In this document: positions 38,667 to 47,451 of the stretch, in pieces | Layout: every line of letters begins with the position of its first letter | How positions within the stretch are numbered: position 1 is the first letter of the stretch | Origin: QHXW01 sp035297145 | GTDB taxonomy: Bacteria; Acidobacteriota; Terriglobia; Bryobacterales; Bryobacteraceae | Assembly (NCBI GenBank): GCA_035297145.1 | Contig: DATGZN010000014.1 | Span: 54,264-118,263, forward strand | Direction of reading: 5' to 3' | Length of the DNA stretch: 64,000 bases | The notes under the pieces: model-generated | What the model saw: the letters and a program-made list of their open reading frames with translations, nothing else | What the model was told of the DNA's origin: nothing | Database searches by the model: none | Position numbers and translations under genes: made by a program

Positions 38667-39881
38667 GTGCCGATCATCATCAACAAATGGGCTGAGACTG
38701 CGAAACAGACGGCACTGCGGCGAATGCTGTCACTGGTCAGTGAACGTCCGGAGATTATCTCCTTTGCCGTGGGAATTCCTCCCGCCGAAGATCTCCCTTT
38801 GGGCATGTTCGCCAATGCCGCGGCCAACGTGTTCGTAAGGGAACCGGATGCATTGCAGATCGGCCCGCCACACAGAGCGCTCAAGCACGACATAGTCGAC
38901 TTAATGCGAACGCGGGGCGTTGAGTGCCGCGAGGAAGAAATCATCCTGACAACGGGTGCTCAGCAGGCTCTGGATTTGCTTGCGCGATTACTTATGCGCG
39001 CAGGACAGCAGGTGCTCGTCGACGAAGTAACCTATCCCGGCGTGTTACAGGCGGTCGAGCCCTTTTCGCCGGAAATCCTGACGGTGGAGACGGACCTTCG
39101 GGAAGGGGCCAGAATGGATCGGATCGAGTGCCTGCTCAGTTCCGGTGTGCGTCCGGCGTTCATGTATGTCATTCCCGATGGCCACAACCCCCTTGGGGTC
39201 AGCATTTCGGGGGCGAGCCGGCAGTTCCTGGTGGAATTGGCGCGACACTATGGCGTGCCTCTGATTGAAGACGATGCCTACGGCCTCCTCGCACTCGACG
39301 ACGAGAATCTCCCGCCTCTCCGCGCGTTAGAGCCGGCTTGGGTCATCTATGTCGGATCGTTTTCGAAAGTGATTGCTCCCGCGCTGCGCGCCGGGTGGAT
39401 CGTCGCGCCGGAAGAACTGATCCGGCCGCTTGGCTTGATTCGCGATTCCGCTGAAATCGACTGCTGTACGGTAACGCAGAGGGTGATTTCGGCATATCTA
39501 CGGTCCGGCTATCTCGCCGCCGACCTTCCCTCGCGCAGGCTGCGTTACCGGCAGCGCCGCGACGAGATGCATGCGGCACTAACAGATTGTTTTTCGGGCG
39601 CGGCAGTCTGGACGCGCCCGAGCAGCGGTGTATTCATGTGGCTGCAATTCAACGATGCATGCGACACCAGCGCACTCCTTGAACTGGCGCTCGAAAAGGG
39701 CGTTGCATTCACGCCCGGGTGCGCCTTCGCCGCCTCTGCGAGCCTGCCGGCGCAAGCGTCCCTGCGGCTCAGCTACATTCAGCCCCGCATCGACCAGATC
39801 AGACCTGGGATCATGCGAATCGCAGAGGCATGGACCAAACTGCGACATAGCCGCTCCAGGCAGTGTCACCGGGCAGGCTAA
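38667..39881 (+). CDS. Fold-type-I PLP aminotransferase (2-aminoadipate/aromatic aminotransferase-like)
   Basis: 404 residues starting at GTG 38667 with GGCGG about 6 bp upstream. The sequence is a class I/II aminotransferase: ITTGAQQALDLL near residue 95, DGHNPLG near 172, EDDAYG near 197, and the PLP Lys in GSFSKVIAPALRAGW near 232. It is the aminotransferase part of MocR/LysN-like proteins without a DNA-binding GntR domain, so it is an enzyme and not a regulator. In this cluster it most plausibly interconverts an amino acid and the alpha-keto acid that the loading module activates and reduces (inference). It could alternatively supply a non-standard amino acid. It lies between the hydroxylase and the MbtH gene on the same strand. 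Confidence 0.87.
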   Translation: MPIIINKWAETAKQTALRRMLSLVSERPEIISFAVGIPPAEDLPLGMFANAAANVFVREPDALQIGPPHRALKHDIVDLMRTRGVECREEEIILTTGAQQALDLLARLLMRAGQQVLVDEVTYPGVLQAVEPFSPEILTVETDLREGARMDRIECLLSSGVRPAFMYVIPDGHNPLGVSISGASRQFLVELARHYGVPLIEDDAYGLLALDDENLPPLRALEPAWVIYVGSFSKVIAPALRAGWIVAPEELIRPLGLIRDSAEIDCCTVTQRVISAYLRSGYLAADLPSRRLRYRQRRDEMHAALTDCFSGAAVWTRPSSGVFMWLQFNDACDTSALLELALEKGVAFTPGCAFAASASLPAQASLRLSYIQPRIDQIRPGIMRIAEAWTKLRHSRSRQCHRAG

Positions 39882-40114
39882 GCCGTCCACTTCCACCGCG
39901 TCGCCGGCGTGGAGACAGGTGGCCGTGCCGCCTGCGCACACTATGCACCGCAGTCCGAATTCACGGGCCGGGAAAACACCCATGCATCGGGTGATTGCGG
40001 CGGCCTCGACTTGGCGCCTGCCGCCACCAGATTACAGGAAGCGCCCTATAATAAGGCATGGTCAAAGCCAGTGCAAGGGAATCGGTTGCGATTGGTAACT
40101 AACCGGAGGGTGTG

Positions 40115-40336
40115 ATGGACGAGAGCGAAGCTGCCGACATTCCGTACAAGGTTGTTATCAACCACGAGGAGCAATACTCGATCTGGCCCATCCACCGGGA
40201 AAATCCGGCGGGCTGGCGTGATGGCGGATTCAGCGGTCCGAAATCCGAATGCCTCGACTATATCGGCAAGGTCTGGACTGACATGAGACCGCTCAGCCTG
40301 CGAAGGGCGATGGATGATCTGAAGCAGGAAGCATAA
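40115..40336 (+). CDS. mbtH: MbtH family protein (NRPS adenylation-domain partner)
   Basis: 73 residues from ATG 40115, with GGAGG 5 bp upstream; the in-frame GTG at 40112 is too close to that site. All signature residues are visible: NHEEQYSIWP, PAGWRD, SECLDYI, then WTDMRPLSLR. MbtH proteins bind and stabilise NRPS adenylation domains; only one copy is seen here, so it probably serves several A domains of the three synthetase genes. A TATAAT hexamer at 40047-40052, without a good -35, may be part of a promoter in the 233-bp gap before the gene; apart from that hexamer I see nothing in that gap. Confidence 0.93.
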   Translation: MDESEAADIPYKVVINHEEQYSIWPIHRENPAGWRDGGFSGPKSECLDYIGKVWTDMRPLSLRRAMDDLKQEA

Positions 40337-40510
40337 CGTAGATCGTAAGCCCAGCGGTCGGCGGAACATAGCGGAACGCTCCGCATCCCACGACGTCCTG
40401 CGGGAAGCCCGCGCGATGAGACTGGAATGCCACCTTCGACTGCCCTCTCGGGAAGTTTGTGCGCGTGACGCAGCACGCGATTGATCCCGAGTCCGCCTAT
40501 ATGAGGCGAA

Positions 40511-42175
40511 CTAAATGCCATTGGCTTCGTTGCGCGCGAGGTCGATCAACTTGCCGTAGTCCATTTGCAGCACGCGGTCGCCGAGGTGGAAATATCGGTC
40601 GTCGTGCGACACTACCACGACCGTTTTGCCGGCGCTCTTCAGCTCCTGGAGCAGCGTTTCATAGAAATAGCGGCGAAACTGCGGGTCCTGGTCGGCCGCC
40701 ACTTCGTCGAAGATATACACGGGCTTGTCTTCCAAATAGGACACTACCAAAGCAAGTCGCTTGCGTTGTCCGGTCGACAAGTGGGTGTTGGTGAACCGCC
40801 CCTCCCGGAAGGCGGTTTTTTCGGAAATCTCCATCAACTGCAGCAACTCGTCTATGCGTTTTGGCGCCGCGTCCCGCAGCCCGTGCAGTTTGTCGAAGAG
40901 GTGGAAGTCCGTGAAGATGGCCGAAAACAGGTTGCGGTAGGATTGGATATTGGCGGGCCCGATCTCCACGTCGTTGACGCGCATGGCCCCCTGCGCGGGC
41001 CAGTACAACGCGGTGAACAGCTTCAGCAAGGTTGTCTTGCCACTGCCGTTGCCGCCCACCAGGAACAGGATCTCACCCCTCCGGACTTCGCCGTCGATGG
41101 GGCCGACCTGGAAGGTGGCGTTGCCGTCACTATCCCGATAGGTGAAGCTGACTCCCTCGAACCGGATCGTGTGGAAGGAACTCATATCGATCAGGGGCGA
41201 CACTTCGTGTTCCGCCGACTGCGCCAAGCCCTCGTCGAGTCTCGCTTCCAGACGTTGCAGGTTGTCCACTGTCACGTTTACCTGCGCCAGCGTGGGGAAC
41301 ATTACGACCACATTGCCCAGCGGCCCGAAAAAGAACAAAATAGCAGCCACGATTTTCGCAGCCGATCCTGAAAATGATGTGGCTATCACGGGAAGAATGA
41401 AGGCCACAGCCCCCAGTAGAAGGACGAAGAACATTTCAACGAATATGATGTTGTTCGAGAACAGGATATTGACGCGGGTGCGCACTTCACGGACGCGCGT
41501 GGCAGCCGATTGGAATTCCGCGAACACGTCGTCACTTTTCAATTTGTTGATGCGGAGTTCCTTAAACCCTTTCAGCAAGCCGGCGAGAGATTCGAACAGT
41601 TCGTCTTCCTGTCTCGAAGCGTCCTTCAAACCCTTGTCATAGGCTTCGCGGTCTCTGATGTACTTGCCGGCGCCGCCCGCGATCAGGATAAGGCAAAGCA
41701 GCATGGCGACAGGCGATACCAGAGCGATATAGACCATGGTGCAGAGAATCATGACGGCGCCCTGCGCGGCGGCGAACAACGGCCGCGCCGCCTGGGCGAT
41801 GGCCAGCGTATCCCGGCTGATCCTTGCATGAATATCGGCCTCGCCGATAGATTCCAAGGCCAGCAGGTCGCAACGGCGGACCTTATCGGCCAGCCGCAGC
41901 CGTACGCTGCAAATGGCGGCCTCGGCGATCCTGGTGGATTCGTAGAGGATGTAGCGCAGGGAGTAGACGAACAGGCCGATGGACAGACCGAACCACACAA
42001 AATGGCGCCAGGAAGGTCCGCCGCCCCGTAAGGCGTCAACGGCGGAATTGATCACCGCAAGATTCATTGCATTGGCAATCCCGGAAGCGGTCGTCAGTAC
42101 CACCAGTTTCCGGTCCAGAGCGTGGGTTTCCCGTTGCAGGAAAGCAAGAATGCCGAACCGCTTCCAGTTGTTCAT
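40511..42175 (-). CDS. Cyclic-peptide export ABC transporter, permease-ATPase fusion (SyrD/PvdE type)
   Basis: 554 residues. The N-terminal half has about six hydrophobic helices (for example ICTMVYIALVSPVAMLLCLIL and IIFVEMFFVLLLGAVAFILPVI); the C-terminal half is an ABC ATPase with GGNGSGKTTLL (about 375), signature LSTGQRKRLALV (about 465) and Walker B PVYIFDEVAADQDP. The layout and the unusual STGQ signature are those of the SyrD/PvdE group that moves nonribosomal peptides or their precursors across the inner membrane. It is the only gene of the cluster on the minus strand, converging on mbtH with 174 bp between the stops. Export of the NRPS product, or of a precursor to the periplasm, is the natural role. 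Confidence 0.92.
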   Translation of the reverse strand: MNNWKRFGILAFLQRETHALDRKLVVLTTASGIANAMNLAVINSAVDALRGGGPSWRHFVWFGLSIGLFVYSLRYILYESTRIAEAAICSVRLRLADKVRRCDLLALESIGEADIHARISRDTLAIAQAARPLFAAAQGAVMILCTMVYIALVSPVAMLLCLILIAGGAGKYIRDREAYDKGLKDASRQEDELFESLAGLLKGFKELRINKLKSDDVFAEFQSAATRVREVRTRVNILFSNNIIFVEMFFVLLLGAVAFILPVIATSFSGSAAKIVAAILFFFGPLGNVVVMFPTLAQVNVTVDNLQRLEARLDEGLAQSAEHEVSPLIDMSSFHTIRFEGVSFTYRDSDGNATFQVGPIDGEVRRGEILFLVGGNGSGKTTLLKLFTALYWPAQGAMRVNDVEIGPANIQSYRNLFSAIFTDFHLFDKLHGLRDAAPKRIDELLQLMEISEKTAFREGRFTNTHLSTGQRKRLALVVSYLEDKPVYIFDEVAADQDPQFRRYFYETLLQELKSAGKTVVVVSHDDRYFHLGDRVLQMDYGKLIDLARNEANGI

Positions 42176-42655
42176 TTGGGCGTACGCTCTGAGAATACAA
42201 CGCCCTCCGGTGGTCCGAGCATATTAACAAGTTGCAGAAGTGAGCGTAAACGCGAAGAGCCCTGAAGCCATGATGGCTGAAGCCCGGCGCAGGATGAATC
42301 CTGCCCCACGTTTCCATGTTCAGCTATAGGTCTCACTGAGTTGCGCCATCACTGCACTGTCCCTTCAAGAAACTCCGATCGATCTGCAATCATTGAAGTT
42401 GATTGACTTTCATTTTCTCCGTTGGTCGGCTCAGCAACGCCTGTTCACTGTGCTCGGCGCCGCAGATGAAGCGGGAGGCGCTGCAAAAGCTGAACCGGCA
42501 GGCAAATGAGACCAGCCGGAATTTTGACACGGAGCGGCCCAACTGATGGGGTTTTGTCACGGTTTTGCCACGATCGGGGCTGTTTTTGGCGGTTTTGCCT
42601 CGCGGCGGTGTGCGGCGAGTCGAGAAGTGTTTTAGAATCAGAAAAGCTTCACTGT
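42176..42655. other. Intergenic stretch with no recognisable gene
   Basis: About 480 bp between the exporter start (minus strand) and the tRNA. It must hold the exporter promoter, but I see no convincing -10/-35 pair. Base use is uneven, with GT-rich text around 42540-42610. One short frame near 42465 gives a hydrophilic 26-residue tail that could be a decayed gene end, but nothing supports this. Confidence 0.4.
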
Positions 42656-42732
42656 CGGGGCGTAGCGCAGCCTGGTAGCGCACCTGCCTTGGGCGCAGGG
42701 GGTCGGGCGTTCAAATCGCCCCGCCCCGACCA
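42656..42732 (+). tRNA. tRNA-Pro(TGG)
   Basis: The cloverleaf folds by eye. Acceptor CGGGGCG (42656-42662) pairs with CGCCCCG (42722-42728). Anticodon stem CCTGC/GCAGG encloses loop CTTGGGC, with anticodon TGG at 42690-42692. T stem GGGCG/CGCCC encloses TTCAAAT. The D arm has GCGC twice around AGCCTGGTA. The CCA end is encoded (42730-42732). It stands alone, just outside the exporter gene of the biosynthetic cluster and before the vgrG island, a position often used as an integration site; no duplicated tRNA end was found by eye. Confidence 0.95.
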
Positions 42733-42920
42733 ATCGGCCCACGAGGGCTGGGTCTCAATTTCTCCCGTCTCATTTCTGAGGGCGGGTCAAACAGCAACTG
42801 TGCGGGTACCACCTGAGTGCCGCCCGGCCCTTACGCGTTTCGCACCAGTGTCCAGCAAAGAAGGCGCTCGGAGCCGCCACCGAGGCCAACGTCCATTCTC
42901 GCCACTGACGCAGCCCGAAC

Positions 42921-42958
42921 ACTATCTATTCGGATACCTGACTATCCATTCAGATAGT
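42921..42958. promoter_or_regulatory. Tandem TATC-N6-GATA palindromes, 20-bp spacing
   Basis: Two copies of ACTATC-N6-GATA at 42921 and 42941 agree in 14 of 16 bases and are exactly 20 bp apart, about two helical turns. Each is a short palindrome and the pair also forms an outer inverted repeat ACTATCT/AGATAGT. The same motif recurs at 43482 and 62264. Likely protein-binding sites; no regulator is identifiable. Confidence 0.4.
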
Positions 42959-43102
42959 ATTCGCGAGCCGGGAGAAACACCCCAATCTTCCTCCGCGGCT
43001 GAGCCTTTCAGCGATATTCATTCAGAGCAAACGGGTTTAGGGTGCGCAGCCGGACTCGACCGGCAAGTGGCACCCGGTTTGCTCTGGTAGACAGCGAGGC
43101 GA

Positions 43103-43210
43103 ATGTCATGGAAGCGAGGCTTCACGCTGATCGAAACGGTTGTCGTGATCGCGATTATGGGCGTTCTCGTCGGGTTGCCGGCGGTTCAGCTCCCATATAT
43201 TCACCCGTGA
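43103..43210 (+). pseudogene. Truncated prepilin-like N-terminus
   Basis: A 35-codon frame reads MSWKRGFTLIETVVVIAIMG and then continues VLVGLPAVQ before a stop. This is the class III prepilin cleavage/methylation signal (G, F+1, E+5) plus the start of the hydrophobic helix, ending with the LPAVQ text seen in DUF1559-type pseudopilins of planctomycetes and acidobacteria. The globular domain is missing, so this is a gene fragment. The rest of the 1-kb gap between the tRNA and vgrG contains palindromes and no other coding signal I can support. Confidence 0.6.
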
Positions 43211-43395
43211 TTGAGATATACGTCCACTCCCAAACCCTGCCAGAACCCCACCCCACTTTCCCCGTAGGAATCCTGCCACCCGAGGCGGACGTACCGGTCG
43301 CTTGAGTACGTCCGCTGCTACACAATTGCGCAGTTGTCCGATCTGCGATGAGCGAAATTAATAAGCAGCCCCTCGTGTGTTCCAACGCGAAAAAG

Positions 43396-43417
43396 AAGTT
43401 GATGACGTCGTCAACTT
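43396..43417. promoter_or_regulatory. 22-bp near-perfect palindrome centred on GACGTC
   Basis: Arms AAGTTGA and TCAACTT flank a GACGTC core; only one symmetric base pair of eleven mismatches. It lies 335 bp before vgrG. It has the size of a dimeric repressor site (GntR, LacI or MarR type). It could also form an RNA hairpin, but no T-run follows. Confidence 0.4.
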
Positions 43418-43481
43418 GACTGACTGCTGACAGCTCGTGCGTATGAAATTGAAGCTTGGTCTATCCGTTTTGTCCCATCTG

Positions 43482-43495
43482 TATCCGATCAGATA
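43482..43495. promoter_or_regulatory. TATC-CGATCA-GATA palindrome upstream of vgrG
   Basis: Third copy of the TATC-N6-GATA motif, 256 bp before the vgrG start; a further half site CTATCCG lies 20 bp upstream at 43461. See also the copy 210 bp before the 453-aa gene at 62488. Confidence 0.4.
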
Positions 43496-43751
43496 GAGTA
43501 TTCTACCTGCCCATCACTCGTCACTTATCTTACTAACTCCGGAGTAAAGCACTCACAGACAAGGTGCTATGGCGAATTAGCGAGACATAGCTTACTAGTG
43601 GCCGATGGTTTGCATGTATCTGAACGTGGCATTCAACGGCCGTACGGGCGTCTTTGACTGTACTGACTGCAAAGCGCGTGATGTTGCCAGCGACCGCTTC
43701 GAACTTTTCGCGTGTTCAGCGTCAATTGACTCGTCTAATTAATAAACCGCT

Positions 43752-46214
43752 ATGCCGACCTACACACAGACCGACAAGCCAATGATAGTTACCACGCCCC
43801 TGGGCCAGGATACCCTGCTTCTCACGGACTTTTCTGGTCACGAAGGCATCTCGCAGCTTTTCGGTTTTCGGCTGGATCTGCTGGCCAAACTGGGAACCGA
43901 GATCCATTTTGACAAGATCCTGGGCGAGAGCGTCACCGTGGAGCTGCGGCTCCTCAACGGAGACAAGCGGTATTTCAACGGACTGGTCAAGCGGTTCAGC
44001 CAAGGCGTTCGCGATGAAACCTTTGTCAGTTTCCGTGCGGAAGTGGTTCCCAAGTTGTGGCTGCTGACCAAGAAAGTCCGGTGCCGCATTTTTCAGCACC
44101 TCTCGGTGCCGGACATTCTGCGCGAAGTGCTCACCGGCCTCGACGTCAGCTATCAAATCTCGGGAACGTATTACGCCCGCGATTATTGCGTGCAATATCG
44201 CGAATCCGATTTTGATTTCGTCAGCCGCCTCATGGAAGAGGAAGGAATTTACTACTTTTTCAAGCACGCTGACGGTAAGCACCAGATGGTAGTGACCGAC
44301 ATCAAGAACCCCACGGTCGAGGGCCAAAGTACCGTTGTTTACGAGGAGTTGTTCGGTGGTTTGCGAGAAGATATGCGGATCACGAACTGGGAGAAGGCCC
44401 AGGAACTGCGCGCGGGCGAGTACACACTTTGGGATCACTGCTTTGAACTTCCAGGCCAACATCTGGAAGCCAAACGAAAAACCGTCGACAGCGTGACGGT
44501 GGGCAAAGTGACCCATAAGCTGAACGTCGGCGGTAACGATCAACTAGAAATCTACGATTACCCTGGCGGTTACGCCCAACGATTCGATGGAATCGATCCC
44601 AACGCAGCCCCCCGGCCTCGAGATCTGAAGCTCATCTTCGAGGATCGCGACCGTACGGTCCGGATACGCATGGAGCAGGAAGACGTCGCCTGCCTGGAGA
44701 TCCGGGGAGCGAGCAACTGCGGCAATTTCGCCGCGGGTAACAAGTTCACGCTCGACCGCCACTTCGACGCCGACGGCCAGTACGTTTTGACTTACGTCAA
44801 TCACCGGGCCCATCAAGCCGGCTACCGCAGTAACGAGACGCCAGCGTTCCAATATGAAAACCAGTTCACGTGTATTCCGGCAGGCCTGCGGTACCGCCCA
44901 CAGAGAGCGACTGTGAAACCGGTGATCGCAGGGGTCCAGACCGCAACCGTCGTGGGCCCACAAGGCGAGGAGATCTTCTGCGATAAGTACGGCCGCGTGA
45001 AAGTGCAGTTTCACTGGGACCGCGAGGGGAAAAAGGACACGGGCAGTTCCTGTTGGTTACGCGTGGCCCAGGTGTGGGCGGGCAAGGGCTGGGGCGCATT
45101 CTTCTGGCCGCGGATTGGCCACGAGGTGGTGGTGACTTTCGAGGAAGGTGATCCGGATCAGCCATTGATTGTCGGCAGTGTTTACAACGCGGAAAACATG
45201 CCGTGGTTTGAGCTGCCCCTTCATAGACAGTTGGCTGGCTTCAAATCGGCCAGCGTGCACGGCACGGCGCAAAAGAACTACAACGGAATCGTTTTTAACG
45301 ACCACAAAGGCCACGAGCATTTGGCGATTCACTCGGAACGAAACCTGAGCCTGAACTCGGAATACGACAAGATGATCCACGCCGGCCGCCATAAGGGCGA
45401 GCATGTTTCGGTGGCCAACATGTTGACCGTCGGCAATCTGGTGCCGGGCGGCGGTAGCGGAGGCAGCATCTACGGCCTGGGCTTCGACAATGCCGACCCC
45501 ATGCCCGAACCTCCACCGACCGGAGTATTGGGTCTGAACTCGGTGATGGTCTATGGCGAGAATGTGCAGGGCGTGATGGGGATGAGTCACCAGCTCACGG
45601 TGGGAAACAATGTGCAGATCTGTGTGAATCCGGGAGGCTTGGCCGAGGGCGTCCCAGGCGTTCCCGGAATGCAAGTCGTCGAGGGGGTACTCGGATCCGG
45701 TCTGGGCGGAAACATGCAATTTACGCTTGGCTCGAGCGTGCAGTTCACGCTCGGCCAGTCTATTGAACTGTCCGTGGGGCCCCCAAAAATTGAATTTCAC
45801 GACTGGTATAGAGACCACTTTTGGGCGACCCTTTTCTCCGGGCTGCTTGGCGTGTCAACCATTGTCTGGGAGACCGTTTACGCAGCCGAAACCGCAGACC
45901 ACACCCGGGCCACGCTGACCATGGTGTTCAAGGCGCTTACGGATGTGCTGCTGGGAGCGGTTATGACCGCGGCAATGTTCGAAAAGTGGACGGATGAAGA
46001 CACTAAGAAGAAAGTGGAAGCGCTGCACAAACTCAATGAAGAGACGGAACACCGCGACTGGTGGGAACCGGTTGATCTAGTCGCATGCGGGTTCGTCGCC
46101 ACCGCAAGCATACTCGGCCCTATCCTCGCGATAGGCCTCGAGAACAACGACGACGCCCAGCCGGTATATCAAGGCAGCCAACCGGGGCCAATCAAAAACG
46201 GGAACCAAGGTTAG
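43752..46214 (+). CDS. vgrG: VgrG-type spike protein with hydrophobic C-terminal extension
   Basis: 820 residues. Residues 1-400 are the gp27-like part (LTDFSGHEGISQLFGFRL, YCVQYRESDFDFVSRLMEEEGIYYFF, GRVKVQFHWDREGKKD). The gp5-like OB fold follows (WLRVAQVWAGKGWGAFFWPRIGHEVVV, VGSVYNAENMPW; about 415-490). A glycine-rich beta part with repeated QFTLG/ELSVG units covers about 560-670. The last 150 residues are not VgrG core and contain three hydrophobic stretches (around TLFSGLLGVSTIVW, VLLGAVMTAAMF, VACGFVATASILGPILAIGL) with charged linkers. VgrG trimers tip contractile injection devices and carry effectors. No sheath or baseplate genes are in the window, so this is an orphan vgrG island or part of a distant T6SS. 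It heads a five-gene set through 48848. Confidence 0.9.
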   Translation: MPTYTQTDKPMIVTTPLGQDTLLLTDFSGHEGISQLFGFRLDLLAKLGTEIHFDKILGESVTVELRLLNGDKRYFNGLVKRFSQGVRDETFVSFRAEVVPKLWLLTKKVRCRIFQHLSVPDILREVLTGLDVSYQISGTYYARDYCVQYRESDFDFVSRLMEEEGIYYFFKHADGKHQMVVTDIKNPTVEGQSTVVYEELFGGLREDMRITNWEKAQELRAGEYTLWDHCFELPGQHLEAKRKTVDSVTVGKVTHKLNVGGNDQLEIYDYPGGYAQRFDGIDPNAAPRPRDLKLIFEDRDRTVRIRMEQEDVACLEIRGASNCGNFAAGNKFTLDRHFDADGQYVLTYVNHRAHQAGYRSNETPAFQYENQFTCIPAGLRYRPQRATVKPVIAGVQTATVVGPQGEEIFCDKYGRVKVQFHWDREGKKDTGSSCWLRVAQVWAGKGWGAFFWPRIGHEVVVTFEEGDPDQPLIVGSVYNAENMPWFELPLHRQLAGFKSASVHGTAQKNYNGIVFNDHKGHEHLAIHSERNLSLNSEYDKMIHAGRHKGEHVSVANMLTVGNLVPGGGSGGSIYGLGFDNADPMPEPPPTGVLGLNSVMVYGENVQGVMGMSHQLTVGNNVQICVNPGGLAEGVPGVPGMQVVEGVLGSGLGGNMQFTLGSSVQFTLGQSIELSVGPPKIEFHDWYRDHFWATLFSGLLGVSTIVWETVYAAETADHTRATLTMVFKALTDVLLGAVMTAAMFEKWTDEDTKKKVEALHKLNEETEHRDWWEPVDLVACGFVATASILGPILAIGLENNDDAQPVYQGSQPGPIKNGNQG

Positions 46215-46237
46215 AGCGCAGCGAGGAGGGTGAATCA

Positions 46238-46774
46238 ATGGCGGAAGAAACCACAAAATGCGGAGGCGGTTCGGGTGGCAGCGGGAGTTCCGCCGACCGT
46301 CTTGAATCGGTCAAGGGAAGCTATGGCATCAAGGCCAATTCGATGGAAGTTGTGTGCATGCCGCCCCTGCCCCCGGCCATTCCGGGTCCCAGTGTCATCA
46401 CACTCGCTGCAACGGGCCTGGCAATGGACGGTTTGGTCAACGTGTATGGGAGCCAGGGAGTACGGGTGACTGCGGGACCGCCCATGCTTCCCCCCGTGGC
46501 TTCGGATTCGACGAACGGGGCTGAGGTCGTCGTCGGAGAAACGCAAAACATCACTTTGCAGCGCGGACTTCTTCCGGGGATTGACCAAAAGATTGAAATG
46601 ACGCCGAGCGGAATCACTGTGGATGGAGGCACCATGCCCGTTACTATTCAAAGCCTCACTCAGATCACGCTGTCGGTGGCGGGGGGGCTGAATACCATTA
46701 CATTGACGCCCGAAGGCATTACGATCCAGGGAGTCATGATTACGGTTCAAGGCGCCCTGGTGCAGATCAACTAG
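46238..46774 (+). CDS. VgrG-linked repeat protein of unknown function
   Basis: 178 residues from ATG 46238 with GGAGGG 7 bp upstream. A Gly/Ser-rich N-terminus (GGGSGGSGSS) is followed by a Pro-rich stretch with MPPLPPAIPGP and MLPPVAS. The C-terminal half repeats beta-strand units (KIEMTPSGITVDGG, TLTPEGITIQG, MITVQGALVQIN) like the beta-helix stalk of phage gp5/VgrG extensions. It likely extends or caps the spike or adapts cargo to it. 23 bp after vgrG, so cotranscribed. No homologue comes to mind by name. Confidence 0.75.
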   Translation: MAEETTKCGGGSGGSGSSADRLESVKGSYGIKANSMEVVCMPPLPPAIPGPSVITLAATGLAMDGLVNVYGSQGVRVTAGPPMLPPVASDSTNGAEVVVGETQNITLQRGLLPGIDQKIEMTPSGITVDGGTMPVTIQSLTQITLSVAGGLNTITLTPEGITIQGVMITVQGALVQIN

Positions 46775-46788
46775 TTTGGGGTCTGGAC

Positions 46789-47364
46789 GTGAGTAACGTA
46801 TCGCTGGTTAAGATCGAGGCAACGACGGCGGCCGAGATCTGTGCGCGCTTCCTTGTCAGACAGGAAGCCCGCGCCCTGCTACGTGATGGGATGACGCCGG
46901 GAGCGTTCATCGAAGCATTGATCAACAACAAGCAATACATTGCAGGAATCGATTTCCTTGCCCATGCGCTGCCGCCACGCGAAGCCGTGTGGTGGGGATG
47001 CTTGTGCTTCCAGCATGCTTGGGGTGACCGGATGTCCGCGGTGGACCAGGCGGCCGCCACAACTGTAGTGCAGTGGGTGCTACAGCCGAGCGACAGCACT
47101 CGCGGCGCGGCGAAGGTCCAGGCGGAGTCCGTTGGTCCGGCGTCCGTCGCGGGTGCGCTGGCGATGGCAGCATATCAGACCGGGCCAGGAATCGCTTCAC
47201 CTTGTGGGCGGCCGGCAGCAGCGCCGCCCCCCTTTGGCACAGCGCAGGCAGTCGCCAACGCAGTTAAGCTCGCTTGTACGAAGAGTGACCCTGCCAGGAT
47301 TGTGGAAACGCAAAGAGGCTTCGTGGGACTTGGGGTCGGAGTCGCCGCGGGGCGTTTTATGTGA
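46789..47364 (+). CDS. DUF6931-like protein in vgrG operon
   Basis: 191 residues starting at GTG 46789, 14 bp after the previous stop. The central text (FLVRQEARALLRDGMTPG, then FLAHALPPREAVWWGCLCFQH) resembles the DUF6931 group, small helical proteins encoded between VgrG and PAAR genes; I make this match from memory with moderate certainty. The C-terminal part is Ala/Pro/Gly-rich. It may be an adaptor or chaperone for effector loading (inference from position). Confidence 0.6.
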   Translation: MSNVSLVKIEATTAAEICARFLVRQEARALLRDGMTPGAFIEALINNKQYIAGIDFLAHALPPREAVWWGCLCFQHAWGDRMSAVDQAAATTVVQWVLQPSDSTRGAAKVQAESVGPASVAGALAMAAYQTGPGIASPCGRPAAAPPPFGTAQAVANAVKLACTKSDPARIVETQRGFVGLGVGVAAGRFM

Positions 47365-47451
47365 ATGGAATGCAGAACAAGGATGATCTGCTTCGCCGTG
47401 AAAACCGCTCCCTTTGGTTGCGGCTCGGAAAAATGACAAAGGAGTAGACGC

